Positions 28,785-38,600 of a DNA stretch of 64,000 bases are shown here, piece after piece. Source of the DNA: Kluyveromyces lactis (taxonomy: Eukaryota; Ascomycota; Saccharomycetes; Saccharomycetales; Saccharomycetaceae); NCBI RefSeq assembly GCF_000002515.2, contig NC_006038.1, positions 310,001 to 374,000 of the forward strand, given 5' to 3'. Numbering within the stretch: the stretch's first letter is position 1; each line of letters starts with the position of its first letter. The position numbers were made by a program, and so were the translations under genes. Under the pieces are notes generated by a model, which saw nothing but the letters and a program-made list of their open reading frames with translations, did not search any database and had not been told where the DNA came from.

Positions 28785-29423
28785 ACTTCAATTTAATGAT
28801 AAATATTCCTCAAACAAAAGAAGCTGAAAACAAGCCCAAACGTACAATTGCCAAGATATCGATAAACGAGGAGTTTCAGACTTGGAAAATGTGTTTAGCC
28901 AACGCTGTAAACTGAACATAAATGAAACCAAGTAATTTTTATTGCCTTCCTTTATGAAATGATGTTTTCTACTTAGCAAGTTTTAAATGTTGCGTCAAAA
29001 ATCCGAAAACTGAATACGCTATGAAATGTCATTTTACGTACTACAAACATTCTTGGCCCCAAAAACCACTATGGGCAAGTGTTTTGGGGGAGACATCAGA
29101 CAAGAGATATAAATAATATTACCCGCACAACACGAACATTTCCGGTTCCCCCAAAAGTATTATTTTGGGCGAGACCCTTCCCCCCAGAAGTTGGAAATAG
29201 AAACGATTGAGGTGTCCTTCTGATTTTCCTGGCGATGCTACTATTTCAATCATGGCACTTAACATGGATATAGTATATTTATACTGAACTCAAAGTGGAA
29301 TTCAGATATATTTGCCAATTGATCTGACTGTGCATACATTAATTTGTTGAGATAAAGTGGTTTATAAGCTGGACAAACAGAAGCAGTTTCTTCAATTCTG
29401 ATAACTTTCCAATTGGAAACACA
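28785..29423. other. Divergent promoter region MGM101-PMT4 with G/C-run repeats
   Basis: This 639-base region contains a cluster of G and C runs next to T or A runs: CCCC-AAAAA at 29057-29065, TTTTGGGGGA at 29082-29091, its perfect 10-base inverted copy TCCCCCAAAA at 29147-29156, TTTTGGG at 29163-29169 and six C at 29180-29185. No gene is seen. Confidence 0.7.
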
Positions 29424-31742
29424 ATGGTTGTGAGTAAAAGAAGTAAGACTCCGGCCTTTGCTGACAAGAAGGGAGACGTTGTTGAGAAGGACGAGATTGA
29501 CAAATATGTCAAGTCTGGCAAGTTCAACGAGGGTAAAGGTACCGGCATTGAATATATAGCCGAAAAATGGTTGTTGAGAAGTGCTCCAGATTCAGCTACA
29601 CTTTATAAGGTTATGAATTACCTTGTGACAGGCCTTGCACTTGTGTTGAGGTTATGGCGCATCAGCGAGCCTAGAGAAGTTGTTTTCGATGAGGTCCATT
29701 TCGGTAAGTTTGCATCGTACTATTTGGAACGTACATACTTTTTTGATGTGCATCCTCCTATGGCTAAGATGTTGATTGCTGCTATTGGATGGTTAACGGG
29801 TTATAACGGTAGTTTTAAGTTCGATGACATTGGGTACAGTTACGATACTTACTATGCGCCATTTGTTGCATATCGTTCGTTAAGTGCTGTGTTGGGTGTT
29901 TTGACAGTCTCTGTGGTGTTCCAGACCATGAAAGAGCTCAATTTCAAGGCTGTCACTTGTTTCATCGCTGCGTTCTTAATTGCTGTGGACAATGCTCACG
30001 TGACTGATACTAGACTTATCCTATTGGATGCTATGTTGATCTTTTCCATTGCATTGTCAATATACTGCTATGTCAGATTCTACAAGTTGCAATTAACTAG
30101 TCCATTCTCTTCTGAGTGGTATTTGTGGTTATATTTGACCGGATTTTCGTTGAGTATGGTTATGTCAACCAAGTATGTGGGTCTTTTGACATATTGTACC
30201 ATCGGACTGGCCGTTGTCGTGAATCTATGGCAATTGTTAGATATTCGATCAGGATTGAGCATGAGGAAAGTTGTCAAGCATACCTTGGTCAGAATCAATG
30301 GGTTAATTATTTTCCCATTTGTTGTATATTTGTTCTGGTTCTGGTGTCACTTTGCTATCTTGAACCAATCGGGTCCCGGTGATGCCTTCATGTCGTCTGA
30401 CTTCCAAGACACCTTACTAGATGCACCAGGCGCAGTGGAAATTAAAAGCATTAACTATCATGACATTATTACGATTAAACACAAGGCCACGGATGCTTTT
30501 TTGCATTCTCATTTGGCCAAATACCCAGTTCGTTACGAAGATGGTCGTATTTCATCAAATGGCCAACAAGTCACCTGCTACTCTCATGAGGATATCAACA
30601 ACCAATGGGAAATTTTGCCTCCAAGTGGTTCTAAATTCAAAAAGGGTGCTCCAGTGAAATTGGATGCTGACATCAGATTGAGACACGTCGGTACTAACAC
30701 ATACCTTTTGGCTCATGATGTCGCTTCTCCATACTATCCAACTAATGAGGAAGTAACTACAGTTTCTGAAGAAGAAGCTAATGGTGAAAGTTACGACTTC
30801 ACGTTGTTTCGTTTCCAACCAATTTTGCCTAAGAACTCTGGACGTGTTGCCAAGACAAAGAACTCGGCTTTCAGAATTTTCCACGTTCAAACAGCTGTTG
30901 CTCTTTGGACTCACAATGACAAATTGTTGCCTGAGTGGGGTTTCTCTCAACAGGAAGTGAATGGTAACAAAAAGGTTCAGGACCCTGAAAACAATTGGTT
31001 CGTTGACTCTATCGTTAATATGCCTGAAAACGACAGCAGAAGGATTTATACTCCAAAGGTTCCGACTTCAATGCCATTCTTCCAAAAATGGTATGAATTG
31101 CAGTTCTTAATGTTTGAACACAATAACAAGTTAAGTTCTGAACATCCATTCGCTTCTAATCCCCAAAGTTGGCCATTGTCTTTGAGTGGTGTCTCCTTTT
31201 GGACCAAAGAAGAAGGAAGAAAGCAAATATTCTTCACAGGTAACATCGTCGGTTGGTGGTTTGAAATTGTTTCTGTAGCCCTTTATCTGGGCCTTGTCGT
31301 TGCCGATCTCATCACCAGACAACGTGCTGTTTACGCATTGAACAAGATGGCCAGACAAAAGTTGTATGGACCAATGGCATTTTTAATTTTTGGATGGTGT
31401 ATTCATTACTTCCCGTTTTTCTTGATGGCCCGTCAAAAGTTCTTGCATCACTACCTACCTGCTCATTTAATTTTAGCGATGTTCTCTGCTGCCCTGTGGG
31501 AAATAGTCTTTACTGATAATCAATCTTTGGACTTTGACTTAGATGAAGAAGACTCCAAGAATCCACATGATGCTGAACCAAAGGTTTACACCATTGCATA
31601 CTATTTGTTCTGCCTCAGTGTCATCGTAAATGTTGGTGGATGCTTCATCTATTTTGCTCCTTTGGTTTACGGATTATCGATGACAGTGGACCAAATTAAG
31701 GCCAGACAATGGTTCGACATTAAATTGCAATTTGCCAAATAG
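29424..31742 (+). CDS. PMT4: Protein O-mannosyltransferase Pmt4
   Basis: This 772-residue ER membrane enzyme (S. cerevisiae 762) transfers mannose from dolichol-phosphate-mannose to serine/threonine of secretory proteins; Pmt4 works as a homodimer on membrane-anchored clients. The first lumenal loop contains the conserved FDEVHFGKFASYY block and PPMAKM. Several membrane segments follow (about residues 70-300), then a lumenal MIR region (about 340-530: DIITIKHK, LRHVGTNTYLLAHD, FRIFHVQTAVALW) and C-terminal membrane segments including HYFPFFLMARQKFLHHYLPAH. The ATG at 29424 starts MVVSKRSKTPAF. Synteny matches YJR143C. Confidence 0.96.
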   Translation: MVVSKRSKTPAFADKKGDVVEKDEIDKYVKSGKFNEGKGTGIEYIAEKWLLRSAPDSATLYKVMNYLVTGLALVLRLWRISEPREVVFDEVHFGKFASYYLERTYFFDVHPPMAKMLIAAIGWLTGYNGSFKFDDIGYSYDTYYAPFVAYRSLSAVLGVLTVSVVFQTMKELNFKAVTCFIAAFLIAVDNAHVTDTRLILLDAMLIFSIALSIYCYVRFYKLQLTSPFSSEWYLWLYLTGFSLSMVMSTKYVGLLTYCTIGLAVVVNLWQLLDIRSGLSMRKVVKHTLVRINGLIIFPFVVYLFWFWCHFAILNQSGPGDAFMSSDFQDTLLDAPGAVEIKSINYHDIITIKHKATDAFLHSHLAKYPVRYEDGRISSNGQQVTCYSHEDINNQWEILPPSGSKFKKGAPVKLDADIRLRHVGTNTYLLAHDVASPYYPTNEEVTTVSEEEANGESYDFTLFRFQPILPKNSGRVAKTKNSAFRIFHVQTAVALWTHNDKLLPEWGFSQQEVNGNKKVQDPENNWFVDSIVNMPENDSRRIYTPKVPTSMPFFQKWYELQFLMFEHNNKLSSEHPFASNPQSWPLSLSGVSFWTKEEGRKQIFFTGNIVGWWFEIVSVALYLGLVVADLITRQRAVYALNKMARQKLYGPMAFLIFGWCIHYFPFFLMARQKFLHHYLPAHLILAMFSAALWEIVFTDNQSLDFDLDEEDSKNPHDAEPKVYTIAYYLFCLSVIVNVGGCFIYFAPLVYGLSMTVDQIKARQWFDIKLQFAK

Positions 31743-31885
31743 AAACAGACATAGACACTACGCAGTTATATAAAACTATATTTCGTATTGGTTTAATTGA
31801 AGATCATAAGATAAATGACTTTACCGAGGTTTCTGCTGTTATCATTTTCATAGAGTGTACATAACAAACTGTCATAATATTTACA

Positions 31886-32914
31886 TTAACGCATTACGGG
31901 GAAAGGCAATTGTCTATGCATCCTTGAAATTATTTCTGTATAGTTTGGTTCGATCTCCGGAGTAATGTAACCATGCCTGATCAGAAATTCTACCATAATC
32001 AAAGCGCAATTGGGCTTGAATTCACCTCTTTTCAGAGCATCAACGACTTCTTGCAGGCCAAAAATGCCGAATTGCTCCACTTCACCGTCATTTGGGACTG
32101 GAATAACGTCCGGAGGAAGTTCAACGTCAAAGATGTATTCTACTTCACCAGTTATGAAGGCAGACTCATGTTCAAATCTTTCTTCCTCTATGTCTCCTTG
32201 GAAAAATAAATAAGATACACTACCGACAGACTTGATATTCTTCTCAATAACGTCGGCAGAAAGTGTTGCTTCTTCCATACATTCTTTGAGGACAGTTTCA
32301 TAGATTCCATGAGGGTGTCCAATACCGCCTGCTACTATATTGTCTAACATCGATGGCCATGTAGGTTTGGTGGCAGAACGACGCGGAATCCAGAACTTTA
32401 TCTCACCTGATGTGGAATCACGGAAAAATCCATTCACATGAACACCATAAGTGACAATTCCGAATGCACCTGCCAGACCTCGCTCTATAAGGACGTAGGG
32501 TTCATGTTCGACATAAACTGCATATTTTTCATCCCTCCATGTTTTAATGCATTCAAGTTTAGATTTTACCCTTAATAATTGACATAATTCTTCCGTTAAG
32601 TCATCTCTCTCTTGAAACGACGTTGGCTTGAAGCGAACATACATCGAATCATCATTTACAGTAAACAGGCGAGTGGCGAGATCACCGCAAACTTCTCTGA
32701 TCTCAAGTACGATCAACTTTAAAACGAATCCTATGTCAACGCCTGTATGTGATTTAAGCATGTATACATTCTTTTGGAAGTGTTCGTTATTGGCGTAGTT
32801 CCGAGGAAATACGTCAACCTTATCAATTATTGGAAGAAAGGAGAAATTGTTCAACTTATCTTTTTCAGATCTTATCAGAACCTCTCGTCCAGCAGTGGAA
32901 ATAACTTTGCTCAT
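31886..32914 (-). CDS. Nudix hydrolase, YJR142W-type (thiamine-phosphate related)
   Basis: The 342-residue protein matches S. cerevisiae YJR142W in length and order. An N-terminal domain of about 130 residues (the part usual in this fungal/plant Nudix family, next to thiamine pyrophosphokinase-like proteins) precedes a Nudix domain at about 150-300. The Nudix box reads GHPHGIYETVLKECMEEATLS, with a lysine where arginine is usual in REXXEE. Family members are reported to act on oxidised or damaged thiamine diphosphate forms; the substrate here is inferred from family. The ATG at 32914 opens MSKVISTAGREV. It is divergent from PPX1 and converges with PMT4. Confidence 0.87.
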   Translation of the reverse strand: MSKVISTAGREVLIRSEKDKLNNFSFLPIIDKVDVFPRNYANNEHFQKNVYMLKSHTGVDIGFVLKLIVLEIREVCGDLATRLFTVNDDSMYVRFKPTSFQERDDLTEELCQLLRVKSKLECIKTWRDEKYAVYVEHEPYVLIERGLAGAFGIVTYGVHVNGFFRDSTSGEIKFWIPRRSATKPTWPSMLDNIVAGGIGHPHGIYETVLKECMEEATLSADVIEKNIKSVGSVSYLFFQGDIEEERFEHESAFITGEVEYIFDVELPPDVIPVPNDGEVEQFGIFGLQEVVDALKRGEFKPNCALIMVEFLIRHGYITPEIEPNYTEIISRMHRQLPFPVMR

Positions 32915-33107
32915 GATGACGGTTGTAGTTTATGTTTTCTTTCTCATGTGCACTGGCTATAACCCATATTTTGATACATGATTTCAAACTTCCGTATTTA
33001 TTTCTCGAATCTCTCTCAACAATCACTCTGAGTTGAAGAAACAATGACTTCATAGAGAGAAAGCGAATTCCAAGCAAGAAGGCTGTTTGCGATAACGGAA
33101 GAGAACT

Positions 33108-34259
33108 ATGGTTGGCAGGCTTGTAAAGTTCTTAACACAATTAAAGGGATCGCATGTGAACGCACTGAAAAAATGCAGCAGTAAGGACAGTTGTTTCTTA
33201 AATATAGTCTGCGGAAACGAATCTGCAGATCTTGATAGTATTGTCAGCACTATAGCATATGCTTATCTCAGCTTCCTTAACGACCCGTCTGCTCTTCTAC
33301 TTCCAGTAATAAACATTCCAAAGGAAGATCTAAAACTTAGGAGAGATGTTTGTTACTTGTTAGACTCACACTCAATATCAAGTGATTTGCTATATTTTAA
33401 AGAAGATTTGCGTAATTGGAGCAAACTACCATCATGTGACATCAATTGTGTTCTTGTGGACCATAACGACATTCCACATACGAATAAGGATGTTTTACTA
33501 AATGTTGTTGGCATTGTAGATCATCATAAAGATGTTGGTTTACATACAGAATCAGTTGAAACATTCTCAGGACCAAGAATTATTCAAACTGCAGGTAGTT
33601 GCTCCAGTTTGGTGTTCGACTATTGGTTCAAAATTTCAAAGAGTAATGAACAAGCATGTGCCGCTATTAAAGATGTGGTTCCACTACTGCTTGGTGCTCT
33701 TCTAATAGATACTGATGACATGAAACATAAAGTAGAGCACATCGACACCGTAGCACTCGAGGAATACAAAAAGCTATCACAAGAATCTGTGGATACTAAT
33801 CGACTGTACCAAAAGCTAAGAGAAGCTAAAGATGATATAAACGGTCTATATTTTCATGATATCTTAAGAAAAGATTACAAGGAATTCAACTTTAATCCCG
33901 AAACACGTTGCGGTATAGCTTCGGTCGTGAAATCAATTCAATGGATTGAAAGGAGGTTCGATAAAGCAAATATTGAAAGTACCTGTACTAAGTATATCGA
34001 AGAAAATAGTCTTGACATTCTTGTTTTAATGACTAGTTTCACTGAGAATGATATCTTCTCGAAGCAAATTGCTTTTCAGATTAACCCCAACCGTGATCCA
34101 CAGCTGTTGAAATCATTAGTCAATGACTTGGCTCCGAAGCTGGATTTGGTTAAGATTGAGTCATTATCATCCAAGTGCTTTGAGTGCTATGATCAAAAAA
34201 ATACTAAAATGAGTAGAAAGCAAGTGGCTCCCTTTATCGAAGAGTTCATACATAAGTAG
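33108..34259 (+). CDS. PPX1: Exopolyphosphatase Ppx1, DHH family
   Basis: The 383-residue enzyme (S. cerevisiae 397) removes terminal phosphate from inorganic polyphosphate in the cytosol. DHH-superfamily motifs are visible: motif I IVCGNESADLDSIVS near residue 33, motif II VLVDHND, and the DHH block GIVDHHKDVG, followed by GSCSSLVFDYW and LLIDTDDMKHK; a DHHA2-type C-terminal domain completes it. The ATG at 33108 starts MVGRLVKFLTQL. It shares a 193-base divergent promoter with the Nudix gene and converges with IPA1 47 bases away. This gene belongs to the YHR series (YHR201C), inserted between YJR142W and YJR141W, which shows the interleaving clearly. Confidence 0.95.
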   Translation: MVGRLVKFLTQLKGSHVNALKKCSSKDSCFLNIVCGNESADLDSIVSTIAYAYLSFLNDPSALLLPVINIPKEDLKLRRDVCYLLDSHSISSDLLYFKEDLRNWSKLPSCDINCVLVDHNDIPHTNKDVLLNVVGIVDHHKDVGLHTESVETFSGPRIIQTAGSCSSLVFDYWFKISKSNEQACAAIKDVVPLLLGALLIDTDDMKHKVEHIDTVALEEYKKLSQESVDTNRLYQKLREAKDDINGLYFHDILRKDYKEFNFNPETRCGIASVVKSIQWIERRFDKANIESTCTKYIEENSLDILVLMTSFTENDIFSKQIAFQINPNRDPQLLKSLVNDLAPKLDLVKIESLSSKCFECYDQKNTKMSRKQVAPFIEEFIHK

Positions 34260-34306
34260 CGTAACTTTTCTGTTTCTTATATTGCAAATAAAACACCAAT
34301 TAATCG

Positions 34307-35371
34307 TTATTCGCAAGAGATATAACTAACCTTCCATTCATTTAAAAGCCTCAATTCTTCTGGAAGTTGTCTATTGACGCTTTCCAAGTGCTGAATGAAA
34401 TTGATAAGGGCGCTATTTTCTTCAACTTTTAGCTCTGCGATATTCTGATTCTTTTCTGATTCAGCAGGTTTTCCGTCTCTATAAAGAATCTTGAGGCAAT
34501 TGTTCAACATTCGCGATTTATCGAACTGGATACAAGAACCAATACCAAAAACCCATATAATGTATCTTTTGTCGTCTCCTTTTAAATGGAATAATCTGAT
34601 AGAATGTGCTTTAAGTTCATTGTATATCTGATACAATACATAATTTGAAGGATCAAACACATCCAAAAATCCTCCAATTTCAGCTCTTAAGTTCCATTTG
34701 CCAATTCTAACGGAACCTTCTTTTGTGAACGAGCCAATTACTGTGTTACAGGACCTGGAACGCACTAATTCTTCATCATAAATAAATTTCTCGGGGATCC
34801 AATCTTTGTTGATATATATGAAGCTGTCACTCAACATAATTTCACCGACTGCTGGGTTCAGCGGATTATTATAACGATGCAACAAAGTTTCCGATGCTGC
34901 GACATGGTGGCCTTTTTGATGAGGTTCCATATCCGGCTTATGACAGTGCCAGTAATCCATGAAGTCTGCCCAAAATTCTGATGGCATATCCCGTATCCTT
35001 TTGCAATTTATTGAAGAGATAACAGGAGTGTCACAATCCAGACAGTAGAAAACGAATGGATGCTTTACCAAATCTTTTCTCATCCATTTGGCAACCAACT
35101 TCTCCATAATATGATTCGAAGATCTATCAAAAGTTTTACCACTTTTCAATTCATTAAGTCTTACATTGAATAGTTTACCTCTTTGAACCTCCCCTTTCGT
35201 ATTTACATCAACAACACAAGGTAAGTTGATGGTGATTACCCTTTTGTTCCCAATTGTAACATTTATGTGCCTTCTATCGTGCGGAATCTCAGTTGCTATT
35301 GGTTGTCCATCGTTCTCTACCCACAGCTGAACAGCACCAATCCAATGGTGGTATTCAAAGAAATATTTCAT
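34307..35371 (-). CDS. IPA1: Ipa1-like protein for pre-mRNA 3'-end processing
   Basis: The 354-residue protein corresponds to S. cerevisiae YJR141W (347), an essential factor important for cleavage and polyadenylation and interacting with ubiquitin pathway enzymes. Visible features include YCLDCDTPV in the middle and HKGHHVAASETLLHRYNNP, a conserved-looking block; the family is related to the HECT-like UBE3D group, which I state from memory. The frame begins at a GTG at 35374, so the ATG at 35371 (MKYFFEYHHWIG) is chosen. Order between PPX1 and HIR3 supports the call more strongly than any motif. Confidence 0.85.
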   Translation of the reverse strand: MKYFFEYHHWIGAVQLWVENDGQPIATEIPHDRRHINVTIGNKRVITINLPCVVDVNTKGEVQRGKLFNVRLNELKSGKTFDRSSNHIMEKLVAKWMRKDLVKHPFVFYCLDCDTPVISSINCKRIRDMPSEFWADFMDYWHCHKPDMEPHQKGHHVAASETLLHRYNNPLNPAVGEIMLSDSFIYINKDWIPEKFIYDEELVRSRSCNTVIGSFTKEGSVRIGKWNLRAEIGGFLDVFDPSNYVLYQIYNELKAHSIRLFHLKGDDKRYIIWVFGIGSCIQFDKSRMLNNCLKILYRDGKPAESEKNQNIAELKVEENSALINFIQHLESVNRQLPEELRLLNEWKVSYISCE

Positions 35372-35634
35372 CACATCTATGTACCGCTGCAGACCCTTTA
35401 ACGGTACTGAGTTAATAAACCTGTGGAAACATCAGATGAGATGAGTTGAAATTCCGGTTTCAATTTCAATCACATTTGATTGCAGGTTCTGCTTAAGAAA
35501 AATTGCAGATAAATAAAATATCAACACAACGTAAATATAATGCATCGGATATCATAGTTTATTCTTAAGGTTTGAGCTTTTGCCACGATAAACGGTCTAT
35601 AGCTACTAGGTCTGAAAGGTCCAATTAGGTGAGC

Positions 35635-38600
35635 ATGTCATCATTTGCTGCACTCAATTTGAGTACCAACGAAAATGCTGATGAGTCGAAGGACCATAGT
35701 CGAGAATTGCAGGTTGAAGAGAGTTCGAAAATATTTCAATTGGCGTTAATTCAATTGAAGGCAAAACGTTTCGACGATGCTAAAGAGACATTTGACAGGT
35801 TATTTGAAATAGATGTCATCAAACCGAATAAATGGGGTCTATACGAGTATTCTTCACCTACTCTCGATTCGCTTCGATACCTTGCGTATAGAAATAGGGG
35901 AATACTACACTACCAATATGCGAAAGAGAATTTTAAGCAGATGGAATCCGATGATGTCGTAGAACACATACTGAAAACGCTTGAATGCTTATTGGAATCT
36001 TTACAACACGGCGAGGCGGATAATACGGTTACTCACTTACTTTTGAAGATTTTTTGGAGTTTCAACAGTACGAAATTGTCTAGAACCATTCTAGAATACG
36101 AACTTACTAGATCCCCAGAGGAGATACGTCTTCTATCATCATTGAGTGCCATGTTCAAAGATCAGAAAAGGGTCTTTAAACAATATTCTCAGTTACTTAA
36201 AAAATTGCATGTTACATCACTACCACAGAATATTCCAACGGCTGTCGAAGCAGTATTAAATTGTATCGAAACATGTGATGTAGAAGAAGGACAAATTGAG
36301 CCTTTACTCAAGGATATCAAAGCTATGAAAACTGAAGATGATGAAATACTAAAAGAATTAGACGGGTCAAATTTAAACCTCAATGAATTAAGCTGGGAAG
36401 AGCTGGGTGTAAGCTTAAGGAGCTTGGTTCCGAAAACAAAAGTGGTTAATATTCTCGGAAGAAAATCAGATACTTACAGTGATCTTGAGGCACCCATCGA
36501 ATATGTTTCTTTCACAACCGACGAATTTATGGAAAAGCTCAGTGATTCATCAAATGAATCTCCTGGGCATTCTCCTGAGCATTTTGAGGATGCTGTAAGT
36601 GTGATGCCTGAGACGAACAATATAGAGGTGTCAGTTGAAAGAGAACCTTCCGCGAAAAGGCAAGATTCAACCGACAGGCCAGCACAGAGATCTAGTAAGA
36701 GGTTTAAAGAGAGAGAAAAAGTCCAAGAACCCGACGTTGAACAACAGGTGGAATTTCATACTTACATTATAAATGAAATAAATCAATCGTTACATGTTTC
36801 AGGAATTGAGAAAGATATTTCGATCGAAGAACTTGATCCAAACAACGTAGCAAAGAGGCAAGAATTATGCATGTCAGACTTTTACGACTGCCTAACGTCA
36901 TGGACAAATAAACACACGGAATTTCTCAAGCAAGGTCAGGAAAATTTTTCAGTCAAAGGATCAACGGATGATTTTACTCAGCTAACAATGCTTTTGCGAA
37001 GCAGTATGTTTTCTGGTGATGTAGAGCCAACAGATTCCCTCTCGGAAATAGAGGCTGAGGACGTTAGGCGTTTCATACGGGATGTCAATGATAAGAAACT
37101 TCATTTTCATGCTGTACGTTTCCTTTTCATCAAAGAATTACTAAAACTGAGAGAAGACGGCACTTGTTTAGTTACAGATTATTTTTGGAGTCCAGCATTG
37201 TATGAGGTGGTGGAATTTTTCTCAATGGCCATAGAAGTGAATCTCTATCAAATGATAGAACCATCTACGGATGAATCAACTGTTTCAATAGCTGTATCAA
37301 TTTTTGAAATCATGACAAATATGATGGGAAATATCTGTAACGATCTTGCTAATAAAAAGGCGCAGGGGCAAAAATACAATGAACTTGAATCGCAACGTAA
37401 TAAATTACAGAGAAAGATAGTTAGATGGTATGAAATGCTGCTATCAAAACCTCTTTCTACGAAGTTAAAATTCAGGTTTCAATGGTCACATTTTTCTTGT
37501 TTACAGTGTACCACTGATGTCACGAACAGTACTCTCATAACGACCATCGAAGACATTGAAAACAGCCTTAAAGAATTTCCAGATTTTGGTACCGTAGCGT
37601 ACAGTAACTACAATAACATATCATCACTAAGCTTAAAGACAGTTCAGAGTCAATTTTCTAAAATCAAGATGTTACGCCGATTTACTATTGTAGATATCGA
37701 AAATGAAGATGAAGATAATACGCACAAAGACTATATCGAGCACTTGTACTGCATATTAAACCAAATACCTTGTGAGGGAACAGATTTCCAATCATTGTTA
37801 AGCTTTGTGAATACTTCACCATTCCTAATGAAACTTAAACTTTGGAAGCTGCTTCTCAACTATTTCGCCAGTAGAAAAGACCAACTTAGGTTCCAAAACT
37901 GTTTTTTCAGTTCGATCAAGTTTTTACTAGCTAGATTGTCCTCTGAAGAGTATCAAATACAATCACAACTTCAACGCCAGCAAACCCTTCTTTCTACGTT
38001 AACACACATCGGGGAGTTTTCAAAACGGTTCTTTCAAGTTCTATGTGATAACTGGGATATGTCATTAAAGAATCCTAGCAGAGACCAGCTACAGGTTTTA
38101 GTCTCAATTTTCAGGCTTCTATACCCTTTAGTTTTCTATGAAACGTTGACAGAAAAGAACGCATCATTGAAATCCTTCTTCAAGAAGGCAGTTAAATCTT
38201 CTATCACGATACAGGATATCTTCTTGACAGTGGCATCGCTCATGATCTTATGCCACAAATTCATTACATTAGAGAAAGAAAACGCAAAAGAAGAATTCAC
38301 TGGTAGCATTATTGACTTAATATCAGCTTTACATATGCTTGCTGGCAAGTTTGAGTTTTGTGATAGATTTGATGGAAACTTCTTAAAAGTACAAGAAAAG
38401 CTCTTATGCGAATTTTCCAACGATTCTGCTTTTACACACTTGAAACGCGAATTATGGTGTCGTTATCATATATCCATTGGCTTAGATAATCCAGAAGATC
38501 AACATCAAACGCATGCACAGCCAATGGTCAAAGCGAATGCTATAATGCTTTCAAATTACTTCATCAAATTCCAATACCAGGATAGGAATATTCTAGTTCT

